This document shows, piece after piece, positions 18,050 through 28,254 of a DNA stretch of 64,000 bases. Origin of the DNA: CALGFI01 sp963786805. GTDB lineage: Bacteria; Actinomycetota; UBA4738; HRBIN12. The position numbers and the translations under genes are program-made. Numbering within the stretch: the stretch's first letter is position 1; each line of letters opens with the position of its first letter. The notes under the pieces are model-generated. The model was not told the origin of the DNA and made no database searches. It was given only the letters and a program-made list of their open reading frames with translations. The stretch covers positions 212,885-276,884 of the forward strand of contig CAWBAK010000001.1 of assembly GCA_963786805.1 (NCBI GenBank), written 5' to 3'.

Positions 18050-18154
18050 GACCCCTCCCTGTTCGATTCCAGACACAACGTCACACCGCTGTCGCGTTCA
18101 TCCCACCAGACTCCGATCCGTCTGAGAAGTCATCGGGATCGCGCGAAGACGCTA

Positions 18155-18180
18155 GGACCGGATGCGGACGGTTTCGGTCC
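18155..18180. promoter_or_regulatory. Inverted repeat between drrA and the WYL regulator
   Basis: GGACCG at 18155-18160 and CGGTCC at 18175-18180 are arms of an inverted repeat with a 14-base spacer, lying in the 178-base gap between the divergent starts. Its place fits an operator for the WYL-domain regulator, but arm length is short in GC-rich DNA, so chance is possible. Confidence 0.3.
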
Positions 18181-18227
18181 TATTCCCGAGATAGTCTGTG
18201 AACGATGCGTGAAGAAGTCGGGCCGGC

Positions 18228-19193
18228 GTGAGCGTGGACGGAGCCTCCCGCCCGGCCACCCGGCTGCTGGCGATGCTGGAGCTGCTCCAGACCCGTGGGC
18301 GCGTGAGCGGTCGCGAGCTCGCCGAGCGCCTGGAGGTCGATCCGCGAACGGTCCGGCGCTACGCCGTCAAGCTCGAGGAGCTCGGCATCCCCGTCGAAGC
18401 CGAGCGAGGACCCTACGGCGGCTACCGGCTCCGCCCGGGATTCAAGCTCCCTCCGCTGATGTTGACCGACGCCGAGGCGACGGCCGTCGTCCTCGGCCTG
18501 GTCGTCAGCCGTCAGACCGGGATCTCGATCGAGGAGGCGGCGATCGAGGACGCGCTCGCGAAGATCCTCCGCGTGCTTCCGACGGAGTTGCGAGACCGGG
18601 TCGGTGCGCTCGAGGGGAGCCTGGGCTTGACCTGGAGGCCGAGAGAGCCGCAGCCGCCGGCGACCGAGATCGTCCTCACGTTCGCGGCGGCGATCCGGGC
18701 CGGACGACGGGTCTCGATGCGGTACGCGACGCCGGGGCGAGAGGAAACGGAACGGATCGTCGCGCCCTACGGCCTGGTGTTCCACGGTGGCCGTTGGTAC
18801 CTCGCGGCCCACGACGACCGCTCTGACGAGGTCCGAACGTTCCGGGTCGACCGCGTGCGGTCGGCCGAGGCGCGTCGGGAGCGGGCGTCGATCCCCGAAG
18901 GCTTCGATGCCGCGGACCACGTGGCGCGATCGATGGCCCGCATCCCGTGGGGCGTCGAGATCGAGGTCGTGCTGGAAACCACGTTGGACGAGGCGAGACG
19001 AAGGATCCCCCGGACGGTGGGCGATCCGCAGGAGATCGACGGTGCGATCGTCCTTCGCGCGCAGAGTGACGATCTCGACGCTGCGGCTCGGGCGCTGGCC
19101 TCGCTCCCGTGGCCGTTCCGCGTTCGGCGCCCCGAGGAGCTGCGCGAGTCCGTGCGGAAGATCTCGGCGATGCTCGCCGCGTCCGCGGGATGA
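18228..19193 (+). CDS. HTH and WYL-domain transcriptional regulator
   Basis: 321 residues. The N-terminal ~60 residues are a winged helix (RGRVSGRELAERLEVDPRTV, then RRYAVKLEELG), followed by GPYGGYRLRPGFKLPPLML, the linker typical of the YafY/PafBC group. The WYL domain is seen as VAPYGLVFHGGRWYLAAHDD near residues 180-200, which binds nucleic acid or nucleotide-like ligands. Divergent from drrAB and so a likely regulator of that exporter. GTG at 18228 follows closely on GGCGTGAG; no ATG is better placed. Confidence 0.88.
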   Translation: MSVDGASRPATRLLAMLELLQTRGRVSGRELAERLEVDPRTVRRYAVKLEELGIPVEAERGPYGGYRLRPGFKLPPLMLTDAEATAVVLGLVVSRQTGISIEEAAIEDALAKILRVLPTELRDRVGALEGSLGLTWRPREPQPPATEIVLTFAAAIRAGRRVSMRYATPGREETERIVAPYGLVFHGGRWYLAAHDDRSDEVRTFRVDRVRSAEARRERASIPEGFDAADHVARSMARIPWGVEIEVVLETTLDEARRRIPRTVGDPQEIDGAIVLRAQSDDLDAAARALASLPWPFRVRRPEELRESVRKISAMLAASAG

Positions 19194-19227
19194 CCCGAGA
19201 GCGGGTCGGCGAGGCGTCGAGACGCGA

Positions 19228-19401
19228 CTAGACGACGGCGGGCGTCTGACGCGTGGCGCAGAACGGACAGTAGTAGTCCTGCTCGGCGGTCAGGAAGCTC
19301 GAGAGCGAGAGCTCGACGCCGCAGACCGGACAGAAGTACTCGTCGAGGTCGTCCTGGATCGGAGAGCGATCTTCCGGCGCGATGCGTGTGAAAAGTGTCA
19401 T
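19228..19401 (-). CDS. Small zinc-ribbon protein
   Basis: 57 residues starting at ATG 19401 (MTLFTRIAPEDRS). Two CxxC pairs, FCPVCGVEL and YCPFCATRQ, are spaced as in a rubredoxin-like zinc ribbon. The longer upstream frame on this strand is arginine-rich and not protein-like, so the short form is preferred. Function is unknown; it could be a stand-alone metal-binding or nucleic-acid-binding module. Confidence 0.65.
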   Translation of the reverse strand: MTLFTRIAPEDRSPIQDDLDEYFCPVCGVELSLSSFLTAEQDYYCPFCATRQTPAVV

Positions 19402-19520
19402 GCGCCTGCCCCTCACTGAACGAGCGTGAGGCCCGTGGAGGGCGAGATCTGGGCCGAAGAGGCGCAGCGGTCGCTCGACGCGAACCCTCGAACTGGCGCT
19501 CGAGGAATCCACCCTATCAG

Positions 19521-20054
19521 TTACGCTCCTGCGCCCCGCTCCCAGGTCTCGCGGTGCACGACGTCGTCGAACGCTCGACGTTTCGGATGCTTCATCGGCG
19601 AGAGCGGTCGGTCTGCCGGATACCCGAGCGCGATCAGCACCGGACATTCCCGGTCCTCGGGCAAGCCGAGGATCCCGCGGGTGAGCTCCTGGTCGCCGAC
19701 GGACGCGTGTCCGCTCCCGATGCCGAGATCGGCCGCGGCGAGCATGATCGACATCGTCGCCTGCCCGAGGTCGTACGACATGATGTCGCGCTCGTCACGA
19801 TCATCCGTGGCCGGCATGACGAGGGCGATCGTCGCCGCCGAGTCCGCGACGTGAGCCGCGTACCGCCACATGCGCGACAGTTCGACGAGGCGCGTGCGGT
19901 CGGTCACGACGACGAAGTCCCACGCCTGCTGGTTCACCGACGACGGCGTTCGCCGCGCGGCCTCCAGGATCCGGTCGAGGTCCTCGTCAGGGATCGCCCG
20001 GTCGGTGTACGTCCGGACGTTCCGACGGGCGCGAAGGGTGTCCCAGGTTTCCAT
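19521..20054 (-). CDS. Nitroreductase family protein
   Basis: 177 residues. N-terminal METWDTLRARRNVRTYTDRA and the following AARRTPSSVNQQAWDFVVV hold the FMN-phosphate arginines and the PSSxNxQxW motif of the family. ATSIMLAAADLGIGS-like sequence near residue 115 and the C-terminal LIALGYPADRP are also typical. It reduces nitro groups, quinones or flavins with NAD(P)H. ATG 20054 is chosen since upstream codons do not match the family. It is close to, and divergent from, the first ECF sigma gene. Confidence 0.9.
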   Translation of the reverse strand: METWDTLRARRNVRTYTDRAIPDEDLDRILEAARRTPSSVNQQAWDFVVVTDRTRLVELSRMWRYAAHVADSAATIALVMPATDDRDERDIMSYDLGQATMSIMLAAADLGIGSGHASVGDQELTRGILGLPEDRECPVLIALGYPADRPLSPMKHPKRRAFDDVVHRETWERGAGA

Positions 20055-20152
20055 TCCGAGAAGATAGGCGCTCCCGCGCCGGCTGGCGCTCGAGGCATAC
20101 GCGGGCGCACGATCCGGACGAGCTCTCCACGAAAGCGGGGCCTCGCGAGTCC

Positions 20153-20683
20153 ATGGACCATATGGAAGGCTCATCGAGTCTGGCGCAGGACGCGGACGCC
20201 GAGGCTGAGGCGACGCCGCTCACGTTCGAGGATCTCTTCGCCGACCAGCACGCGCGGGTGTTCCGTGCCCTGTACCTCATCGTGGGCAACACCCATGAAG
20301 CCGAGGAGCTCATGCAGGACGCGTTCCTCCACGTCCTGGAACGGTGGGACCGGATCGACGATCCGGAGGCATACCTGTACCGGACCGCATTCAACGGGGC
20401 GCGCAGCCGGTTCCGAAGGCTCACGCTCGCCGCGAAGCGAACACTCTCGCCTGGTCAGCCGGAGGACCCGTTCGCCGCGGCGGACCTTCGCGACCAGATG
20501 GTCCGGGAGCTGCGACGGCTCCCCGAGCGCCAGCGGATGGCGCTCGTCCTCGTGGACCTCCTCGACTACCGCAGCGACGACGCCGCCGGGGTCCTCGGCG
20601 TCACCGCGGCCACCGTTCGATCGCTCGCGTCGCACGGCCGGGCGACCCTGAAGCTCTCGATGGAGACCGACGATGACCGATAG
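20153..20683 (+). CDS. ECF RNA polymerase sigma factor (first copy)
   Basis: 176 residues with region 2 (FADQHARVFRALYLIVGNTH, EAEELMQDAFLHVLERWDR, AYLYRTAFNGARSRFRR) and region 4 (LRRLPERQRMALVLVDLLDY, GVTAATVRSLASHGRATL). Directs RNA polymerase to a small regulon. The following membrane-anchored propeller gene begins inside its last codons (11-base overlap), so the two are translationally coupled. A second, clearly paralogous pair lies at 29469-31207. Its ATG at 20153 is one of two nearby (20153, 20162). Confidence 0.92.
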   Translation: MDHMEGSSSLAQDADAEAEATPLTFEDLFADQHARVFRALYLIVGNTHEAEELMQDAFLHVLERWDRIDDPEAYLYRTAFNGARSRFRRLTLAAKRTLSPGQPEDPFAAADLRDQMVRELRRLPERQRMALVLVDLLDYRSDDAAGVLGVTAATVRSLASHGRATLKLSMETDDDR

Positions 20684-21743
20684 CTCGCAGCAGACACTCC
20701 GGCGCATCGCAGGACGCGTGCCGGTCCCGCAACCCGCGTACGACCGGATGCTCCGCCGGCGAGACCGCAAGCGCCGGAACCAGCGGATCGCCGCCGGGAC
20801 CCTCGCGCTCGCGCTCGTTGCGCTGGGGTTGGGAGCCACGCTCTCGGTCCTTCGGGACGAGCGAAGCGGTCGGGACAGCATCGTTCCCGTCGTGCAGCCC
20901 GGCGAGGGCCCGTGCTTCTTCGGCGATCCGTGCTTCGACACGGACATCTTCCGCATCCGGGTGGACGGATCTGAGCTCACCCGCCTGGGGGCGCACCCGG
21001 AACGCGACATCGCGTTCTCGATCTCGCCCGACGGCGGCCGGATCGCGTTCCACCGCGTCGACGGCGACAGCCCTCAAACCTCGAGCGCGGACGTCTACAC
21101 GATGGTGTTCGACGGCTCCGACGTTCGCCGTCTCACGGACGACCCGGCGATCGACGGGTTCCCGGCGTGGTCGCCGGACGGAACCAGGATCGCCTTCGCG
21201 AGCGAACGCGGGGGCAAGCAGGAGATCTACGTCATGAACGCCGACGGGACCGATCAGGTGCGTCTGCTGCACATCGACGACGACTTGGACGAGACGCATC
21301 CGACCTGGTCGCCGGATGGCGAGCAGATCGCGTTCATCCGCGGGGTCGTTCCTCCGGGACGGGCCGGCGGCCTGTGGGTGATGGGCGCCGACGGGTCCAA
21401 CCCGCACGTCCTGCTCGGCGCGCCGCTCGTCGCGTTCCCGACGTGGTCACCGGACGGCACCTGCATCGCCTTCCAACGCGAGATCGGCAGGGAGGCTCGG
21501 ATCGGCCTGATGGAGGTCGCGACCGGCGAGGTCATGGATCTCGGTCCTGGATGGCTCCCGCGATGGTCGCCCGACTCCAGCCGGCTCGTCTTCTCGAAGC
21601 CGGGCGGCGGCATCTTCGTGATCGAGCTCGCTCAGCCAACGGAACGGGTCTTGGTTCACCCCACGGGCGAGGTGCCCATCTGGTCGCCCGACGGGGAGTG
21701 GATCGTGTTCAACGATCAGGCGTCGAACACCGCCGACGGGTAG
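20673..21743 (+). CDS. Membrane-anchored PD40/TolB-like beta-propeller, sigma-coupled (first copy)
   Basis: 356 residues. Residues 1-35 are cytoplasmic and basic (YDRMLRRRDRKRRNQR), residues 36-58 one hydrophobic helix, and the rest an outside beta-propeller with six PD40 blades bearing SPDG motifs (AWSPDGTRIAF, TWSPDGEQIAF, TWSPDGTCIAF and others). The position right after an ECF sigma gene and the short basic cytoplasmic end suggest an anti-sigma or sensor role: propeller outside, sigma contact inside. The same N-terminal block recurs in the gene at 29999. No classical zinc anti-sigma motif is seen, so this role is inference. Confidence 0.8.
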   Translation: MTDSSQQTLRRIAGRVPVPQPAYDRMLRRRDRKRRNQRIAAGTLALALVALGLGATLSVLRDERSGRDSIVPVVQPGEGPCFFGDPCFDTDIFRIRVDGSELTRLGAHPERDIAFSISPDGGRIAFHRVDGDSPQTSSADVYTMVFDGSDVRRLTDDPAIDGFPAWSPDGTRIAFASERGGKQEIYVMNADGTDQVRLLHIDDDLDETHPTWSPDGEQIAFIRGVVPPGRAGGLWVMGADGSNPHVLLGAPLVAFPTWSPDGTCIAFQREIGREARIGLMEVATGEVMDLGPGWLPRWSPDSSRLVFSKPGGGIFVIELAQPTERVLVHPTGEVPIWSPDGEWIVFNDQASNTADG

Positions 21744-21759
21744 CCGGCCGAGCGCGGCG

Positions 21760-22548
21760 CTACCGCGATCGGAGGAAGCTCCGCACCTCGTCGTTGAAAC
21801 GATCGGCCGCCTCGACGTTGCTCTGATGCCCTACGCCCGGCATCACCACGAGCGTCGAGTCCGGGATCTGCGCGTTGAGCTCCTCGGCGACGGATAGCGG
21901 AGAGCGCACGTCCTCCTCGCCGTAGAGGAGCAGGGTCGGAACGTCGATCTTCGGCAGGACGTCCCGAAGATCGGCCTCGGCCATCGCGGTCAGCATGGTT
22001 CGAACACCCGCGGGGTGGAACGTGGACAGGGAGGCCACGAAATCGTCGACCATCTCAACGGGCGCCCGTTCCGTGAACAAGGTGGGGATCCAGGTTCGAA
22101 CGTACTGCTCGGGAGGCAGCACGAGGTCCCGGAGCGACGTTTCGAGCCGTTCGGCGACGACCGCGGGGGGGAGCGAGCCGGCCCATCCTGCGTACGCGGC
22201 CGTCAGCACCAAGGTCCTGGGGATCTCGGGCGACCGCCGGTAGAGCTCGAGGGCCAAGGTCGAGCCCCACGACAGTCCGAGGATGTGCGGCGACTCGAGA
22301 CCAAGTGCGCGGATGAACGCAGCAAGACAGTCCGCGAAGTCTGGCATGCGAAAGGACTCCGATGGATCGGAGGACTGGCCGCATCCCGGCGTATCCCACG
22401 CGACAACCGTGAACGCATCCGAGAGACCCTCGAGTTGCCGGCTCCACTCGCGGTGATCGGAGATCCCGCCGTGCAGGAGTAGGAGCGGAGGCCCCTGGCC
22501 CCGGCGTTCGTAGGCGATCGTCAGCCCACCGACGTCAACGCGGTCCAC
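21760..22548 (-). CDS. Alpha/beta hydrolase (proline-iminopeptidase-like), copy A
   Basis: 262 residues. The nucleophile elbow GLSWGS, the acid in LLYGEEDVRSPLS and the histidine in MPGVGHQSNVEA form a complete Ser-Asp-His triad; the oxyanion block is LLLHGGISDHREW. GTG 22548 (VDRVDVGGLTIAYE) is used because it aligns with the paralog at 24989-25783; upstream sequence would overlap typA. Substrate is not evident. The two copies share most motifs almost word for word. Confidence 0.85.
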   Translation of the reverse strand: MDRVDVGGLTIAYERRGQGPPLLLLHGGISDHREWSRQLEGLSDAFTVVAWDTPGCGQSSDPSESFRMPDFADCLAAFIRALGLESPHILGLSWGSTLALELYRRSPEIPRTLVLTAAYAGWAGSLPPAVVAERLETSLRDLVLPPEQYVRTWIPTLFTERAPVEMVDDFVASLSTFHPAGVRTMLTAMAEADLRDVLPKIDVPTLLLYGEEDVRSPLSVAEELNAQIPDSTLVVMPGVGHQSNVEAADRFNDEVRSFLRSR

Positions 22549-22556
22549 CAGGGAGA

Positions 22557-24392
<1,836 letters not shown>

Positions 24393-24451
24393 CGGACATC
24401 CATGGTAAGAGGACGACGCGAGATCCAACCCTGTCGAGGCGAGGAGGTCTG

Positions 24452-24943
24452 ATGCCGGACTACGAGGGACGGGTGCGAGAGCTCAGGCTCGAGATCCCCG
24501 ATTACTCGGTCACGCCGTATTACGGACCGAGCTACGGGAGCATGAAGGCCCACCATCAGGTCGGGTCGACGCTGTTCCTTAGCGGTCACATCCCGGAGAA
24601 GCCGGACGGGACGATCCTGCACCCCGGCCGGCTGGGCGCCGGCGTCACGGTGGAGCAGGGGTACGAGGCGGCACGCATGACGGCGCTCAACTGCCTCGCC
24701 GGGATCCGGCTCGCTCTCGGGAGCCTCGATCGGGTCAAGGGCCTTGTGCGTTCCCTGAACTTCGTGGTGTGCACGCCGGAGTTCTACGACGTGCATCTGG
24801 TCTCCAGCGGGGCCACGGATCTGTTCCGCGACGTGTTCGGCGAGGAGGCGGGGCTCGGCGGCCGCGCGACGATCGGCGTCATGACGCTCGCGCGGAACAA
24901 CTGCTTCGAGAACTGGCTCACGGTCGAGGTGATCCAGGAGTAG
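24452..24943 (+). CDS. RidA/YjgF-family protein
   Basis: 163 residues. The core LFLSGHIPEKPDGTILHPGR, QGYEAARMTALNCLAGIRLA and SLDRVKGLVRSLNFVV follows the RidA fold, a trimer that deaminates reactive enamine/imine intermediates. The arginine expected at the active site (GARATIGV type) appears in GGRATIGVMTLARN. The N-terminal extension (YEGRVRELRLEIPDYSVTPY) is longer than classical RidA and matches the YjgF-like subgroup with less certain activity. Confidence 0.85.
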   Translation: MPDYEGRVRELRLEIPDYSVTPYYGPSYGSMKAHHQVGSTLFLSGHIPEKPDGTILHPGRLGAGVTVEQGYEAARMTALNCLAGIRLALGSLDRVKGLVRSLNFVVCTPEFYDVHLVSSGATDLFRDVFGEEAGLGGRATIGVMTLARNNCFENWLTVEVIQE

Positions 24944-24988
24944 CCGAAGGTCTATCGGATCCGACGCGGCCCGCTGCTTGGCCCCACA

Positions 24989-25783
24989 TCACGGACCGGC
25001 TTCTCGGAGGAACGTCCTTACGGCCTCGTTGAAGCGGCCTGGTGCCTCGACGTTGGACTGGTGCCCGACGTCTGGAAGGACGACGAGCGTCGATCCGGGG
25101 ATCGCGGCATGCATCTCGTTCGCGACCTCCATCGGCGAGCGCACGTCCTCCTCGCCATAGAGAAGGAGGGTCGGTACCGAGATCGTCGGGAGGACCTCTC
25201 GGAGATCGGCCTCGGCCATCGCATGGATCATCGGTCGGAGCCCCGCGGGCCGCGAGTCCGCCATGATCGCCACGAGCTCGTCGGCCATCCCCGTGGGGGC
25301 GCGCTCGGTCAAGAGCGTCGGGATGTATTCGCGCACCCATTCGCGCGCCGGTCGCTCGATCTGTCCGAGGAATCCCCGGAGCCGTTCTGCGACCTCCTCG
25401 GGCGGGAGCGAGCCCGCCCAACCGGCGTACCCGCCGGTTAGTACCAGGCTCCGCGGGATGTCGGGCCGGCGTCGGTAGAGCTCGAGGGCGAGCGTCGAGC
25501 CCCACGACAGCCCGAGCACGTGCGGCCGCTCGAGCCCGGCGCCCTCGATGAGCCCGGCGAGGCAGTCGGCGTAATCGGCCATCCGGAAGGCTTCGGGAGG
25601 ATCGGACGACACACCGCAGCCGGGGGCGTCCCATGCGACGACCGTGAACTCGTCGGAGAGTTCGTCGAGCTGATGGCTCCACTCGCGATGATCGATCAAC
25701 CCGCCGTGGACGAGTACGAGGGGCGGGCCATCGCCGCGGCGGTCGTACGCGATCGTGAGGCCACCCACCTCAAGCCGCTCCAC
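24989..25783 (-). CDS. Alpha/beta hydrolase (proline-iminopeptidase-like), copy B
   Basis: 264 residues from GTG 25783 (MERLEVGGLTIAYD when read as Met). Triad: Ser in GLSWGS, Asp in LLYGEEDVRSPME, His in LPDVGHQSNVEA. Residue order and nearly all core motifs (DAPGCGVSSDPPEAFRM, AGWAGSLPPEEVAERL) match copy A at 21760-22548, so the two arose by duplication. They flank typA and ridA. Substrate unknown. Confidence 0.85.
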   Translation of the reverse strand: MERLEVGGLTIAYDRRGDGPPLVLVHGGLIDHREWSHQLDELSDEFTVVAWDAPGCGVSSDPPEAFRMADYADCLAGLIEGAGLERPHVLGLSWGSTLALELYRRRPDIPRSLVLTGGYAGWAGSLPPEEVAERLRGFLGQIERPAREWVREYIPTLLTERAPTGMADELVAIMADSRPAGLRPMIHAMAEADLREVLPTISVPTLLLYGEEDVRSPMEVANEMHAAIPGSTLVVLPDVGHQSNVEAPGRFNEAVRTFLREAGP

Positions 25784-25915
25784 CCGCGGAGGCTACTTCA
25801 TGGCCAACCGGGCCTCGATGGGGGGATCCGCAGGCCAGAACCGGGAAGGTTTCCTCGCACAGGCGCGTTTCCGGTGGAGAGTTGGCGGGCACGACCGACA
25901 GCGAGGGAGGGATCC

Positions 25916-26866
25916 ATGAAGGCGTTCGGACTGGCAGACGAGAACGCGTCGGCGGCGGTGATCGAGGTCCCGACGCCCGAACCCGGGCCGGGCGAGGTGC
26001 GGGTTCGCATTCGGGCGTCCTCGGTGAACGGATACGACGTGTTCGTGGCCTCTGGTATGGCGCGGGGCATGATGGAGCATCGATACCCGGTCGTCGTCGG
26101 CAAGGACTTCGCCGGCGTCATCGACGCGGTCGGCGAGGGAGTCACGCGGTTCGCCGTCGGAGACGAGGTCGCGGGCATCACTCCGAACGAGTCGCACCTG
26201 TCGAGCGGTTCGTTCGCCGAGTACGTGGTCGTGCCGGCGGAGGGGTTCATCGAGCGGAAGCCGGAGAGCCTCGACTTCCCGCAGGCAGCTTCGGTCGGCC
26301 TCGCGGCGGTGACGGGGCTCGTCGCGGTCGACGCGGTCGGGGCCTCGCAAGGGGATCTCGTCCTCATCGTCGGAGCAACAGGCGGCGTCGGCAACTACGC
26401 GGTTCAGCTCGCCGCCAGGAATGGGGCGACGGTCATCGCGACCGGCCTGCCCGAGGACAAGGAGTGGATCCGCGCACTCGGCGCGAGCGAGGTGGTCGAC
26501 TACTCCGGCGACGTGGCCGCGGCCGTGCGCGAGAAGCATCCCGAGGGCGTGGACGCGTTGATCGTCGTGGTGCACATCGGCGATGAGTTCGGTCCGACCG
26601 CCGAGCTCGTGAAGGACGGAGGGAAGATCGCCAGCGCTGTCGGTGGAGCCGACGCGGAGGCGTTCGCGAGCCGGAAGATCGACGCCGCGAACATCCTCGG
26701 CCAGGCCGATCCGGGCTCCTACGCCGAGGTCCTGCGGATGGCCGCGGGCGGATCGCTCACCGTGCCGATCACGCGGACGTATGCGTTCGCCGAGCTCCCC
26801 GAGGCGCTCGGTCTCGTCGGGAAGCGGAGTTCGCGCGGCAAGGTGGCCGTGACGATCGGGAGCTGA
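25916..26866 (+). CDS. NADP-dependent MDR-family oxidoreductase (quinone-reductase-like)
   Basis: 316 residues, ATG 25916 with GAGGGAGGG eight bases upstream. Medium-chain fold: GroES-like N-domain (PEPGPGEVRVRIRASSVNGY, VVGKDFAGVIDAVGEGVTRF) and Rossmann domain (LVLIVGATGGVGNYAVQLAA near residue 150). The catalytic-zinc cysteine and histidine of alcohol dehydrogenases are absent, so this is a zinc-free quinone/enone reductase type. Substrate unknown. Confidence 0.9.
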   Translation: MKAFGLADENASAAVIEVPTPEPGPGEVRVRIRASSVNGYDVFVASGMARGMMEHRYPVVVGKDFAGVIDAVGEGVTRFAVGDEVAGITPNESHLSSGSFAEYVVVPAEGFIERKPESLDFPQAASVGLAAVTGLVAVDAVGASQGDLVLIVGATGGVGNYAVQLAARNGATVIATGLPEDKEWIRALGASEVVDYSGDVAAAVREKHPEGVDALIVVVHIGDEFGPTAELVKDGGKIASAVGGADAEAFASRKIDAANILGQADPGSYAEVLRMAAGGSLTVPITRTYAFAELPEALGLVGKRSSRGKVAVTIGS

Positions 26867-26899
26867 ACAGCGGGATCGCCTTCCGAGATGCAGTCGCCG

Positions 26900-27346
26900 C
26901 TAGCTGTGGATCGCGGCCGCGTCCCGGCCCCAATACGCGGCCTGGGAGAGCGAGCGCAGGAGGAGCTCGGCAGAGGCGCCGTTCGTCGCGAGCGGCACGC
27001 CGTGCACGTCGCAAACCTTCATGAGCGCCTGGATGTCGGGCTCGTGCGGGTGCGAGGTCAGCGGGTCGCGGAGGAACACGACGGCGTCCACGTCGCCGGC
27101 GACGATCCTCGCGCCGATCTGGATGTCGCCGCCTTCCGGTCCGCTCCGAACGCACTCGACGGGCACGCCGAGCTCCTCGGCGAGCTGCGTTCCCGTGTGC
27201 GAGGTCGCGATCAGGTGACACCGCACGAGCGTCGAGCGGTACTGCCGCGCGAGGCGGATCAGATCGTCCTTCTTCTCATCGTGGGCGACGAGGGCCAGGA
27301 CGGCCCGGCCGTTGTGTTCGTTGGGGAGTCCTATGGGTTCGGTCAT
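26900..27346 (-). CDS. mgsA: Methylglyoxal synthase
   Basis: 148 residues. Family motifs are all present: ALVAHDEKKDDLI, IATSHTGTQLAEELG, SGPEGGDIQIGARI with the catalytic aspartate, and FLRDPLTSHPHEPDIQALM. Converts dihydroxyacetone phosphate to methylglyoxal plus phosphate, a bypass used when phosphate limits lower glycolysis. The first ten residues (MTEPIGLPNE) are slightly longer than average. Convergent with the MDR gene. Confidence 0.95.
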   Translation of the reverse strand: MTEPIGLPNEHNGRAVLALVAHDEKKDDLIRLARQYRSTLVRCHLIATSHTGTQLAEELGVPVECVRSGPEGGDIQIGARIVAGDVDAVVFLRDPLTSHPHEPDIQALMKVCDVHGVPLATNGASAELLLRSLSQAAYWGRDAAAIHS

Positions 27347-27477
27347 GCATCGAGGGTAAAGGCCAGGACCCTCTTCTGAGCGGCCCCCAGGTTAAGGACG
27401 TGTGAAGCTCCGAGTGCAAGCGCGAGCGCCGGAGAAGTGCTCGCGCCGACCCGGAGGGTGGTCCAGGATTACGGTCG

Positions 27478-28254
27478 ATGGCGACGGTGGAACGAACGTG
27501 GATCTTCGTGGCGGCGGCGGCCGCGGGAGTGCTCTTCGCCGGGCTGCTCGCCGCGATGGCGATCACCGGCGATGGTGGTCGCGTGGCGCTCGTCGCGGTC
27601 GTGCTCTGGGTGGGCGGCTACCTGCTCGTGTCCCGATTCCTGAGGGCCTCGCGCCGGCCGGCGGTCGAGGCCGAGGCCCGGCGCCTCGGACTCTCCTTCT
27701 CGCGACGGGATCCTTTCCGGGTGCTCGACTCGGACTTCCACCCGTTCCTGCATTTCGGCAAGCTGCCCGGCACCCAGGGTGTCGAGAACGTCGTCTGGGG
27801 AGAGCGGGCCGGTCGCGAGATGCGCGCGTTCGAGTACTGGCGGCCAGCCGAGGACGAGCCGATCCGATACTCCTGTGCCATGGTTCGGATCCCGGAGGAG
27901 TGGCCGTCTCTGTTGGTTCGTCGGAAAGGTCCCCTGGACGTCGCCCGCGACGCCGCGGGGCTGGGCGGGCAGCAGCTCGAGCTGGAGGACTTCAATCGGC
28001 GCTTCGAGATGCGCGCGGACGATCGCAGGCTTGCCTCGGCGGTGGTCGACCAGAGGATGATGGGCTGGTTGCTCGAGTCGGATCCGGTGCTCGGGTTCCA
28101 GCTCCAGCACGGTTGGCTGCTCGCGTGGATGCCACGCCTGCCGCCGCAGGAGCTCGAACGCGTCCTAGCCATGGTCGAGGGGTTCCACGAACGGATCCCG
28201 CGAGCCGTCTGGTCGCTCTACGGTGACGGTTCACCCGCCAAGCCTGGCTCTTAG
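27478..28254 (+). CDS. Hypothetical membrane protein, two N-terminal helices
   Basis: 258 residues. Two hydrophobic helices near residues 8-30 and 38-54 are followed by a ~200-residue soluble domain with many aromatic residues (DSDFHPFLHFGKLPG, GWLLESDPVLGFQLQHGWLL). I do not recognise the family; it looks like the DUF3137-type proteins only in having an N-terminal membrane anchor and a single cytoplasmic domain. Overlaps the stop region of the propeller lipoprotein gene by four bases on the other strand. Confidence 0.75.
   Translation: MATVERTWIFVAAAAAGVLFAGLLAAMAITGDGGRVALVAVVLWVGGYLLVSRFLRASRRPAVEAEARRLGLSFSRRDPFRVLDSDFHPFLHFGKLPGTQGVENVVWGERAGREMRAFEYWRPAEDEPIRYSCAMVRIPEEWPSLLVRRKGPLDVARDAAGLGGQQLELEDFNRRFEMRADDRRLASAVVDQRMMGWLLESDPVLGFQLQHGWLLAWMPRLPPQELERVLAMVEGFHERIPRAVWSLYGDGSPAKPGS

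Noticed and set aside
19228..19647. Longer version of the zinc-ribbon gene starting at 19647
   Set aside because: The first 82 codons are arginine/serine-rich and not protein-like; the ATG at 19401 is used instead.
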